Assembly: GCA_038255255.1 (NCBI GenBank)
Contig: JBBSLL010000017.1
Span: 1-56,277 of the forward strand
DNA length: 56,277 nt
Direction: 5' to 3'
DNA from: JBBQNY01 sp038255255
GTDB taxonomy: Bacteria > Pseudomonadota > Gammaproteobacteria > Xanthomonadales > Ahniellaceae
Part shown: piece by piece, positions 18,721 through 30,200 of the stretch
Numbering within the stretch: the stretch's first letter is position 1
Layout: each line of letters starts with the position of its first letter
The notes under the pieces: generated by a model
What the model saw: the letters and a program-made list of their open reading frames with translations, nothing else
The model's database searches: none
Told to the model about the DNA's origin: nothing
Position numbers and translations under genes: made by a program

Positions 18721-20094
18721 ATGCAGGTGGCGATTTTCGGTACGGGATACGTGGGGCTGGTGTCGGGAGCATGCCTTGCCGAAATGGGCAACACGGTCGT
18801 CTGCGTGGATACGGACGCCGCGAAGATCGCGCGCATCGAGGCCGGCGACATGCCGATCTTCGAACCGGGGCTGGAGCCGCTGGTGCGGTCCAATCACGCT
18901 GCGGGCAGGCTCCGCTTCACCACCGACTCCGCAGCTGCACTTGAAGAATCCGTTATCGTTTTCATCGCTGTCGGAACGCCCCCCGATGAGGATGGCAGCG
19001 CGGACCTGAGCCACGTACTGGCCGTCGCGCGCACGATCGGGCAGCACGCCATCGCGCCGCTCGTGGTGGTGAACAAATCCACGGTTCCGGTCGGCACGGC
19101 GGATCGCGTGCGCGAAGCCATTGCGGTCGAGTTGGCGAAGCGTGGAGTGGAGGTCGAGTTCGACGTGGTTTCGAATCCCGAATTCCTCAAGGAGGGCAAT
19201 GCCGTAGAGGATTGCCTGCGCCCCGACCGGATCGTGATCGGCTGCACGCAGCCGCGCTCGCTCGAATTGCTGCGCCGGTTGTATGCCCCGTTCCAGCGCA
19301 ACCACCAGCGCATGGTGGTGATGGATGTGCGCTCCGCCGAACTGACGAAGTACGCGGCCAACGCGATGCTCGCAACCAAGATCAGCTTCATGAACGAGAT
19401 GGCGAGCATTGCCGAGCGCGTCGGTGCCGACATCGAGATGGTGCGCCAGGGCATCGGCTCCGATCCACGCATCGGATACCACTACATCTACCCCGGAATC
19501 GGCTACGGCGGTTCGTGCTTTCCCAAGGACGTGAAAGCGTTGGGGCGCACCGCGCAGCAGCATGGATACAAGTCGCGCCTCCTCGACGCGGTCGAGGAAG
19601 TCAACGAGTCGCAGAAAAGGCGGCTGTTCGAGTCGATCGCGTTGCACTTCGGCGACACGCTGCGCGGCAGGACGCTGGCGCTGTGGGGTCTTGCCTTCAA
19701 GCCCAACACCGACGACATGCGCGCGGCACCGTCGCTCACACTGCTGCAGCAACTGTGGGACGCGGGAGTCACGGTGCGCGCATTTGATCCCGTCGCGCAC
19801 CACGAAGCACTGCGAATCATCGGCAACCGTGCGGATTTCATTCTCTGTGACTCGCCTGCCGATGCACTGGCCGGCGCGGACGGCCTCGTGGTCGTTACGG
19901 AATGGAAGGAGTTCCGCAGCCCGGACTGGCGGGCCTTGCTCGCGGCGCTGCGCGAACCCGCGGTGTTCGACGGGCGCAATCTCTACGATCCCCAAACAGT
20001 AGAGTCGCAGGGGATCGCCTATTACGGCATCGGTCGCGGCCGCTCCGTCGCACGTCCCGGCTTTGCAGAGCCATCCGGTCCGGCATCGACGTGA
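18721..20094 (+). CDS. ugd: UDP-glucose 6-dehydrogenase
   Basis: This 457-residue enzyme oxidises UDP-glucose to UDP-glucuronate with two NAD+, for exopolysaccharide or LPS sugar supply. The N-terminal Rossmann loop is GTGYVG (residues 7-12), the catalytic cysteine is C266 in GYGGSCFPKD, and the C-terminal UDP-binding domain contains WGLAFKPNTDDMR. The start MQVAIFGTGYVG is preceded by GAGGAAACG. Its stop overlaps the slyX start, an unusual partner, so translation is likely coupled. Confidence 0.96.
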   Translation: MQVAIFGTGYVGLVSGACLAEMGNTVVCVDTDAAKIARIEAGDMPIFEPGLEPLVRSNHAAGRLRFTTDSAAALEESVIVFIAVGTPPDEDGSADLSHVLAVARTIGQHAIAPLVVVNKSTVPVGTADRVREAIAVELAKRGVEVEFDVVSNPEFLKEGNAVEDCLRPDRIVIGCTQPRSLELLRRLYAPFQRNHQRMVVMDVRSAELTKYAANAMLATKISFMNEMASIAERVGADIEMVRQGIGSDPRIGYHYIYPGIGYGGSCFPKDVKALGRTAQQHGYKSRLLDAVEEVNESQKRRLFESIALHFGDTLRGRTLALWGLAFKPNTDDMRAAPSLTLLQQLWDAGVTVRAFDPVAHHEALRIIGNRADFILCDSPADALAGADGLVVVTEWKEFRSPDWRALLAALREPAVFDGRNLYDPQTVESQGIAYYGIGRGRSVARPGFAEPSGPAST

Positions 20095-20306
20095 CGAGCC
20101 CCGACCAGGAGCGCCTCGAGCGGCTGGAATCGCAGAGTGCCTTCCAGGACCATCTGTTGTCCTCGCTCGACGCAATCGTCGCGGAGCAGTCGGCGCGCAT
20201 CGCTGCGTGCGAGCGGGAGCTTGCGTCGCTGCGCGCCAGCCTGACCGCACTGCGCGAGCAGGGCGATCCGACGCCCGGCGACGAACCGCCACCGCCCCAC
20301 TATTGA
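20091..20306 (+). CDS. slyX: SlyX family protein
   Basis: This 71-residue protein starts with GTG (GTGA overlap with the ugd stop). It is almost entirely a coiled coil with the SlyX pattern (ERLERLESQSAFQDHLL...EQSARIAACERELASLR). It ends with the family hallmark PPPPHY. SlyX was found in E. coli as a factor linked to phage-lysis sensitivity with the PPIase SlyD; its role is unknown. An FKBP-type PPIase lies two genes upstream, which may be coincidence. Confidence 0.85.
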   Translation: MTSPDQERLERLESQSAFQDHLLSSLDAIVAEQSARIAACERELASLRASLTALREQGDPTPGDEPPPPHY

Positions 20307-20394
20307 TGACCTTCTTCGCGTGGAAACCCGGCGCGCTGGTGCGGGGCGGACCGTATCGTGGACAATCCCTTCTCCAACTGCGGCATTGCATGGC

Positions 20395-21078
20395 ATGAGC
20401 ATCTCACTGCGCGACCAGCTTCTCGGACTCGGCTACGCGGCGCCGAAGCCGGAGCCGCGTCCGGCCCGGCCTGAGCAGGAGTCGCGTCCCGGCAGGCAGG
20501 AAACGGGAACCCGGACTCCTTCGCGTGGCGACGCGAGCAAGGACCCGCGTGGCGCAAAGCGCCGCGATGCGCAGCCCGGGCAGCGTCCGGCGCGCGGCAG
20601 CCGCGACGCGGAACGCCGCGGGGGCTCCAACCGCACGCCACCCGGCAGCGCGCGGCCCGAGATCGATCTCGGCAAGGCATTTGCCTTGCGCGCACAACGC
20701 GAGAAAGAGGAGCGCATCGCGGCGGAACTCGAGCGCCAGGAGGCGGGGCGACGCAAGCGCGAGGCGAAGGCGCGTATCGTCGAGCTGGTGGAGGGAAAAA
20801 CGCGCAACGATCCGGCGGCGGAGATTGCGCGCCATTTCGAGTACAACGGCAAGATCCGCCGCGTACACGTCACGCCGGAGCAGTTGCGCGCGGTGAACGC
20901 GGGCGAGCTCGGCGTGGTGCAACTCGACGGCCGATACCTGCTGCTCGATGCCGAACTTGTCGAGCAGGCGCGTGCGCTGTTGCCGGGCGTCATCGCGCTG
21001 CTGGTGGTTCCGGGCGATGAGGCAGAGGATCCCTATGCGGATCCGCTTTATCGCGTGCCCGACGATCTCGTCTGGTAA
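20395..21078 (+). CDS. DUF2058 (YaiL-like) protein
   Basis: This 227-residue protein starts MSISLRDQLLGLGYAAPK. The N-terminus is followed by a very basic, Arg/Pro-rich disordered segment (about 18-85) and a long charged helix (about 95-130). The globular end has FEYNGKIRRVHVTPEQLRAVNAG and VVPGDEAEDPYADPLYRVPDDL. These are features of the DUF2058 family (E. coli YaiL), annotated as nucleoprotein/polynucleotide-associated. The basic linker suggests nucleic-acid binding; function is otherwise unknown. It is convergent with metH, with 10 bp between stops. Confidence 0.82.
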   Translation: MSISLRDQLLGLGYAAPKPEPRPARPEQESRPGRQETGTRTPSRGDASKDPRGAKRRDAQPGQRPARGSRDAERRGGSNRTPPGSARPEIDLGKAFALRAQREKEERIAAELERQEAGRRKREAKARIVELVEGKTRNDPAAEIARHFEYNGKIRRVHVTPEQLRAVNAGELGVVQLDGRYLLLDAELVEQARALLPGVIALLVVPGDEAEDPYADPLYRVPDDLVW

Positions 21079-21088
21079 AGGCTCGGCG

Positions 21089-23779
<2,691 letters not shown>

Positions 23780-23796
23780 ATGCCGGTGCAGGATGC

Positions 23797-24894
23797 TCAA
23801 GCGGCGCGATCCAGCCGCGGCACGCTGCGCGGCGGCAGGTCGCGGACGGCCGCCGCGATAGCCGAAATGTGCGCCGGCGTGGTGCCGCAGCAGCCGCCGA
23901 CGATGTTGAGCAGCCCGCCGGCCGCAAACTCGTGCAGCATCGCGGCCATGTCCTCGGGAGACTCGTCGTAGCCGCCGAAGGCGTTGGGCAATCCCGCATT
24001 GGGGTGGCAACTCACGAACGTATCGGCCACCTGGGACAGCACGTCCACGTATGGGCGCAAGTCCTTTGCGCCAAGCGCGCAATTGAGTCCGATGATGAGC
24101 GGCTCGGCATGCCTCAGCGAGAACCAGAAGGCTTCCGCGGTCTGGCCGGACAGCGTACGGCCCGAGGCATCGGTGATGGTGCCGGAAACCGCAACCGGCA
24201 AGCGGGCACCCAGGGCATCGAATGCTTCCTCGATTGCGAAGAGCGCAGCCTTGGCATTCAAGGTGTCAAAAACGGTCTCGACCATCAGGACGTCGGCGCC
24301 GCCCTCAATGAGCCCGTCGGCCGCTTCGCGATACGCGACGCGCAGATCGTCGAACGACACCGCGCGAAAGCCCGGGCGATTGACGTCGGGACTCATCGAC
24401 GCGGTGCGGTTCGTCGGGCCGAGTACCCCGACCACGAAGCACGTGCGCCCGGGTTCGGCCGCTTCGGCCGCCGTGCACGCCGAGCGCGCGAGGCGTGCGC
24501 CGGCGACGTTGAACTCGCGCGCGAGATGCGAGAGGCCGTAATCGGCAAGGCTGATCGAGGTGCTGTTGAAGGTGTTCGTCTCGACGAGGTCGGCGCCCGC
24601 GTCCAGGTACTCGCGATGGATGCTGGCGATGAGGTCGGGGCGCGTGAGGCTCAGCAGGTCGTTGTTGCCACGCTGGTCGCGCGCACACCCGCATGCCGGG
24701 CCGTGTGCATGGTCCGATTCTGCGTGGAGCGGGTCGAATCCGGGCGCGAACCGCTCCCCGCGGAATTCGGCTTCAGTCAGCGGATGGCGCTGGATCATCG
24801 TACCCATCGCGCCGTCGAGCAGCAGGATGCGCCGGGCGAGTGCGTCGCCCAGTTGCTTCACCCGATGCGCATCGAGCCAGGGCAGGCGTGTCAT
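23797..24894 (-). CDS. metH: Cobalamin-dependent methionine synthase, homocysteine-binding polypeptide
   Basis: This 365-residue protein is the zinc-dependent homocysteine S-methyltransferase module. LLLDGAMGTMIQ is near the N-terminus, ETNTFNSTSI is in the barrel, and the zinc ligands are the Cys of GLNCALG and the CC pair of VGGCCGTTP. Together with the next gene the total is 1261 residues, close to E. coli MetH (1227). A His/Cys-containing insert (about residues 46-63, with CGC) precedes RGNNDLLSLTRP. Its ATG overlaps the stop of the ArsR-methyltransferase gene. Confidence 0.95.
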   Translation of the reverse strand: MTRLPWLDAHRVKQLGDALARRILLLDGAMGTMIQRHPLTEAEFRGERFAPGFDPLHAESDHAHGPACGCARDQRGNNDLLSLTRPDLIASIHREYLDAGADLVETNTFNSTSISLADYGLSHLAREFNVAGARLARSACTAAEAAEPGRTCFVVGVLGPTNRTASMSPDVNRPGFRAVSFDDLRVAYREAADGLIEGGADVLMVETVFDTLNAKAALFAIEEAFDALGARLPVAVSGTITDASGRTLSGQTAEAFWFSLRHAEPLIIGLNCALGAKDLRPYVDVLSQVADTFVSCHPNAGLPNAFGGYDESPEDMAAMLHEFAAGGLLNIVGGCCGTTPAHISAIAAAVRDLPPRSVPRLDRAA

Positions 24895-25817
24895 GGCTTG
24901 CGCCCCAGCAGCGTCAGCACTTCGAAGTGCGGCGGGCGTCGTTCCCGCGAGCTCGCCGCGCAGCGCTCGATGACGATTCCGGCCTTGCGCGCGAGCTTGC
25001 TCATTTCTTCCACCGTGAATCCCAGGTTGCGATGATCGAAAGGCTCGACGGCGCGCCGGTGCGCATGCCTCACCAGGGTTGTCACGAGCACCCGGCCGCG
25101 GGGACGCAGCACCCGCACGGCCTCGGAGAGTGCGAGCGCGGGTTTGTCGCTGTACGTCAGGGCGTGCATCAGCAGCACCGCATCGAAGCTCGCATCCGCG
25201 AACTTGAGCGCATGCATGTCGCCCTGCAGGACCGTTACGTTGCCCAGGGGGCGCAGCCGCTCGCGGGCCGCGCCGATCACCCGCGCGCTCGAATCGACGC
25301 AGTGGATCGACCGGGCGTGCGGTGAGAGCAGTTCTGCGAGCACTCCATCGCCGGATGCGACGTCGAGCACATCCCCGAGCTCGAGCAGGCTCGAGAGTGC
25401 GCGAGCCATCGCTTCCCACGTGCGGCCCGGCGAATAATGCCGCTCCATGTCGCCGGCCACCGTGTCGGCCCAGTTTTCCTCGCGTGCGCGCTTGGCGAGA
25501 ACGGAAGGCAGGCGCCTGGCATCGTCCCGCAGGGTTGCGTCGTCGGTCCGGCTCTTGAGCGTTTGCCAAAGCGTCGCGAGCAGGGAATCGTCTTCGGTAT
25601 TGAGGCGGTAATAGGCCGATACGCCGGCGCGCCGGTCGTGCACGACCGCGGCTTCCTTGAGTTTGGCGAGGTGGGTGGAGACGCGCGGCTGGGCGAGTCG
25701 CGTGACGGAAGCCAACTCGGCAACGGTCAGTTCCTCATGTTCCAGCAACGCCAGCAGGCGCACTCGCGTCGGGTCTGCGAGCAGCCGGAGCAACGCGGAA
25801 CAGCCCGCCAGATCCAT
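24891..25817 (-). CDS. ArsR-family regulator fused to a SAM-dependent methyltransferase domain
   Basis: This 308-residue protein has an N-terminal ArsR winged helix (about 1-95, LLRLLADPTRVRLLALLEHEELTVAEL...LAQPRVSTHLAKLKEAAVV). The C-terminal class I methyltransferase domain (about 140-308) has a SAM-binding loop LDVASGDGVLAEL and acidic D in IHCVDSS. It contains no ArsR metal-binding cysteine pair. Its position directly upstream of, and overlapping, metH suggests that it senses SAM or S-adenosylhomocysteine and controls the methionine cycle, as SahR-type ArsR regulators do. RBS GGAAGG precedes the ATG. Confidence 0.88.
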   Translation of the reverse strand: MDLAGCSALLRLLADPTRVRLLALLEHEELTVAELASVTRLAQPRVSTHLAKLKEAAVVHDRRAGVSAYYRLNTEDDSLLATLWQTLKSRTDDATLRDDARRLPSVLAKRAREENWADTVAGDMERHYSPGRTWEAMARALSSLLELGDVLDVASGDGVLAELLSPHARSIHCVDSSARVIGAARERLRPLGNVTVLQGDMHALKFADASFDAVLLMHALTYSDKPALALSEAVRVLRPRGRVLVTTLVRHAHRRAVEPFDHRNLGFTVEEMSKLARKAGIVIERCAASSRERRPPHFEVLTLLGRKP

Positions 25818-25828
25818 ATTATCCTTCC

Positions 25829-25844
25829 ATCTTGATATAAAGAT
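25829..25844 (-). promoter_or_regulatory. Palindrome upstream of the ArsR-metH operon, candidate operator
   Basis: A 16-bp near-perfect palindrome (ATCTT-K-ATAT-M-AAGAT) lies 11 bp upstream of the start codon and overlaps a TATTAT -10-like element (25843-25848). AT-rich imperfect palindromes at this position are typical ArsR-family operators. Binding by the adjacent regulator is inferred. Confidence 0.6.
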
Positions 25845-25957
25845 AATACAGGCTAGTCGCCATCAGGCGAGAAGGCAACGCCGGTTTAGGTGGCGGGCAC
25901 TACGCGACGTGCGGGTATCATTCACCTTGGCCAACCGGCAACAACCTGGGGCAGGCG

Positions 25958-27118
25958 ATGGATTTCGGATTCACAGACGAGCAGCTCGCCATACAGGACG
26001 TCGCGCGACGCATCGGGCGCGAAGTGATCGCGCCCTCGGCAGAGCATTTCGACCGCACCGGCGAGTTTCCGCTCGACAACATCCGCCTGCTGGGCGAGAA
26101 CGGCCTCATGGGCATCGAAGTGCCAGCCGAGTACGGCGGCGCGGGGATGGACCCTATCTCCTACGTGCTGGCCATGATCGAGATTGCCGCGGCGGACGCG
26201 GCCCACTCGACCATCATGTCGGTCAATAATTCTCTGTTCTGCAACGGGATTCTCACCTTCGGCACCGAAGCGCAGAAGCAGTTGTACGTGCGCGCCATCG
26301 CCGAAGGCCGCGAGATCGGCGCGTTCGCGCTCACCGAGCCGCAATCGGGATCGGATGCGACGGCCATGCGCTGCAGGGCGACGCGGCAGCCCGACGGCAC
26401 CTACCTCATCAATGGCAAGAAGAGCTGGATCACCTCCGGCCCGGTAGCGAAATACTTCGTGCTCTTCGCGATGACCGAGCCCGAGCGCGGCGCGCGCGGC
26501 ATCACGGCGTTCCTGGTCGACGGCACGCGTGCGGGCTTTCATCGCGGCAAGACCGAACCCAAGCTCGGCATCCGCGCATCCGCCACGTGCGAGATCGAGT
26601 TCACCGACTACCGCGCCGAGGCCACGGAAGTGCTCGGCGAAGAAGGCCACGGATTCAAGATCGCGATGGGCGTGCTCGATGCCGGACGGATCGGCATCGC
26701 ATCACAGGCCGTGGGGCTGTCGCGCGCGGCGTACGAGGCGACGATCTCCTATGTGAAGGAACGCCACGCGTTCGGCCAGCCGATCGGCTCGTTCCAGATG
26801 ACGCAGGCCAAGATCGCGGACATGAAGTGCAAATACGATGCGTCGCTCATCCTCACGCTGCGCGCGGCGTGGGCCAAGGCCCGGGCACAACAGGTCCAGG
26901 GCCGCTTCACCACCGAGGCTGCCGTGGCCAAGTTGACCGCGTCGGAAGCCGCCATGTGGATCACTCACCAGGCAGTGCAGATCCACGGGGGCATGGGTTA
27001 TTCCAAGGAAATGCCGCTCGAGCGGTATTTCCGCGACGCGAAGATCACCGAGATCTACGAAGGCACCAGCGAGATCCAGCGCCTCGTCATCGCCCGCCAC
27101 GAAACCGGCCTGCGCTAG
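25958..27118 (+). CDS. Acyl-CoA dehydrogenase
   Basis: This 386-residue FAD enzyme introduces the alpha-beta double bond into acyl-CoA. Visible are FTDEQLAIQDVARRIG at the N-terminus and the flavin/substrate loop ALTEPQSGSDA. The C-terminal four-helix domain has QIHGGMGYSKEMPLERYFRDAKITEIYEGTSEIQR, including the catalytic Glu region typical of short/branched-chain enzymes. The chain-length preference cannot be read with certainty. It stands alone, divergent from the ArsR-metH operon. Confidence 0.93.
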   Translation: MDFGFTDEQLAIQDVARRIGREVIAPSAEHFDRTGEFPLDNIRLLGENGLMGIEVPAEYGGAGMDPISYVLAMIEIAAADAAHSTIMSVNNSLFCNGILTFGTEAQKQLYVRAIAEGREIGAFALTEPQSGSDATAMRCRATRQPDGTYLINGKKSWITSGPVAKYFVLFAMTEPERGARGITAFLVDGTRAGFHRGKTEPKLGIRASATCEIEFTDYRAEATEVLGEEGHGFKIAMGVLDAGRIGIASQAVGLSRAAYEATISYVKERHAFGQPIGSFQMTQAKIADMKCKYDASLILTLRAAWAKARAQQVQGRFTTEAAVAKLTASEAAMWITHQAVQIHGGMGYSKEMPLERYFRDAKITEIYEGTSEIQRLVIARHETGLR

Positions 27119-27225
27119 GCCACGAAAAAGCCCGTCCGATCGGCGGGAGCAACCAGGGTGACGTGCCGTGCGGCCTGATGCGCGCGGTATGCTTTGCGCC
27201 CCTCCGGGTGGCGCCAATCTCACCG

Positions 27226-30200
27226 ATGAATGCGCAGCTTGCTGACGAATCCGCAACGTCCGTCCCCGCCATCGTCGCGGAGCTCAAGGGCCGGCTGAGT
27301 ACCGCGCGCAATACCGCTCTCGCGCCCCTGATCGGGCGCTTTTTCCGCCGCGTCGAGAGCGAGGAGCTCGCACTTCGCTCCAACCAGGAATGGGCGGCGC
27401 TGATGCTGGGGCTGATTGATCTCTCCGCAAACCGACCCGGCGGGCGACCACTTGTGCGGGTGTTCAATCCCACCCGCGCCGAGCACGGATTCGAGTCGAC
27501 CCACACGATCATCCAGATCGTCAACGACGACATGCCGTTCCTCGTCGATTCGGTCAGCATCGCCGTCAATCGGGTCGGCGCTGCACTGCATTCCGTCGTT
27601 CACCCGGTCGCATGGGTGCATCGGGATGCAGCGGGCCATCTGCTTGCCACCTTCGACGATGCCGACGCGCCCCGTGCGCAGGGCGAGTCCTACATGCATG
27701 TCGAGGTCGATCGGCGGGCGGAGGCGGAGCAGCTGCTTGAAATCAAGGAGACTGTGCTGCGCGCGCTCGCCGATGTGCGCGCAACCGTCGGCGACTGGGA
27801 AGCCATGCGCTCGCGCGTCCGCCGGATTGCAGAAGAGCTCAAGACGCGCGTGCTGCCTGTTGACGATGCCAACCGCGCCGAGGCGGTGGAGTTCCTGGAC
27901 TGGCTTGCCGACAATCACTTCACTTTCCTCGGCTTCCGCGAATATCGCGTTGCGCCCGGCGCGGAGGGCGAGGTCCTCGCCGCAGTGGAAAACTCCGGTC
28001 TCGGGATCCTGCGTGGCCAGGACGGCGCACCGCGTGCGCTGAGTTCGCTCGCCGCCCATCGCCTCGACCGGAGCGGCACCGCGAATGCCGTGATCGTCAC
28101 CAAGACCAACTCGCGGTCTACCGTCCATCGCCCCGGTTACATGGACTACGTCGGCGTGCTCAGTTTCGACGCGAATGGCCGCGCAATCGGCGAGGAGCGG
28201 TTCCTCGGACTGTTCACTTCCAGCGCTTATTCGCGGCGCCCGTGGGAAATCCCGGTGCTGCGCCAGAAATACGATGCTGTCATGCAGCGCTCGGGGCTGC
28301 GGCGCGAAAGCCACAGCGGCAAAGCCCTGCGCAACATCCTCGAAGATCTTCCCCGCGACGAACTCATGCATTCCACGGCGGAGGAGCTGGGCGATCTGGC
28401 ATTGGGCGTCCTGCGCCTGCAGGGCCGCCAGCGCACGCGCCTTTTCGTGCGCCAGGACCGCTACGGCCGCTTCTTCTCGATCATGGTGTTCATTCCGCGC
28501 GAGCGGTTCAACCCGACGGTGCGCGACCGTATCGAGCGACTGCTGACGCGTGCATTCAACGGCGAGCACGTCGATTCGACGATCCAGGTCGGCGACGCAC
28601 CCCTCGCGCGCATCCATCTGGTCATCCGCCCGCGCAAGGGGAGCAATCCTGCCCCCGAACTCGCGACGCTGGAAACGGAAATCACCGACCTCGTGCGCAG
28701 CTGGCATGACGCACTCCGCGAGCGCCTGGTTCGAAAGCACGGGGAGCAACGCGGGCTCGAGCTCTCGAGCCGCTTCGGCCGCTCGATGTCGGTCGGCTAC
28801 ATGGAACAGGTGTCCCCCGACTCCGCAGCAGAGGATGTCGCCTCCGCGGCTTCGCTCGAAAGTGCGGAGGATATCCACCTCGATCTCGACCGGTCGCCCG
28901 AAGATCCCGATCGCCTGCGCTTCAAGCTGTTCCGTTTCGATTCGCCGCTGGCGCTTTCGGACGCGCTGCCGATGTTCGAGAACCTCGGGATGCGCGTCCT
29001 CACCGAGCATCCTCACCAGTTCGAAGTCGCGGGCCGCACCATCTTCCTGCAGGACTTCGAGGTCGCTGCCGATCCGCCGGATCTAAACGTCGAACGCGTG
29101 CGCGAACGGTTCCAGCACGCTTTCGAGCGCGTGTGGCGCGGCCAGGGCGAGAGTGACGGGTTCAACCGCCTGGTGCTGCACGCCGGGCTCGACTGGCGGC
29201 AGGTCGCGATGCTGCGCGCGTATCTCAAGTATCTGCTGCAGACGGGCGTGCCCTTTTCGCAAGCCTACGTCGAGCAGACGGTCGCAAACTATCCGCTTCA
29301 CGCGCGTTTGCTCGCAGAGCTGTTCGCGGCCAAGTTCGATCCTGTCCGCGACGAGCCCAACCACGCTGCGGGCGCCGCTCTGGCCCGCGAGTGGGAAGAA
29401 CTGGGTTTTGCGGCGCATCGCCACGCGCATCCCGGGCTGATCGACGACATCGTCGCAGCGCGCCAGCAGCCCCGCGCGCAGCAGCTCGCTGCCACCAGCG
29501 CGTCGTTGCTCGCGCTGATGGATCGCGTCGAAAGCCTCGACGAGGACCGCATCCTGCGTGCGTTCATGGCGGTGATCAAGGCGACGCTGCGAACCAATTT
29601 TTATCAGCTGCTCGACGGCAAGCCGCGCGACACGGTGAGCTTCAAGCTGGACCCCGCTCAACTACCCGACCTGCCCAAACCGCGTCCCTATCGTGAGATC
29701 TTCGTCTGTGGCCCGCGGGTCGAAGGCGTGCACCTGCGCTTCGGTCCGGTTGCGCGCGGCGGCCTGCGCTGGTCCGACCGTCGTGAGGATTTCCGCACGG
29801 AAGTGCTCGGCCTGGTGAAGGCGCAGATGGTGAAGAACACCGTCATCGTGCCGGTGGGCGCGAAGGGCGGCTTCTACGTCAAGCGTCCGCCCGTGGGCGG
29901 CGATCGCGATGCGCAACTCGCGGAAGGCATCGCCTGCTACAAGTCCTTCATCGGCGGGCTGCTCGACATCACCGACAATCTGGTCGACGGCAACGTCGCG
30001 CACCCCGAATGTGTAGTGCGACATGACGCGGACGACCCGTATCTCGTGGTCGCCGCCGACAAGGGCACTGCCACGTTTTCAGATATCGCCAACGGGCTCG
30101 CGATCGAACGCGGCTTCTGGCTGGGGGATGCTTTCGCGTCGGGCGGCTCGGTCGGCTACGACCACAAAGGCATGGGCATCACCGCCAAGGGCGCCTGGGA

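Noticed and set aside
20307..20394. A 30-codon frame between slyX and the DUF2058 gene
   Set aside because: It has no ribosome site, no hydrophobic or conserved pattern, and is probably leader sequence of the DUF2058 gene.
26587..27225. N-terminal extension of the glutamate dehydrogenase frame into the acyl-CoA dehydrogenase gene
   Set aside because: The extension overlaps a conserved gene in another frame and has no ribosome site; the ATG at 27226 fits the family.
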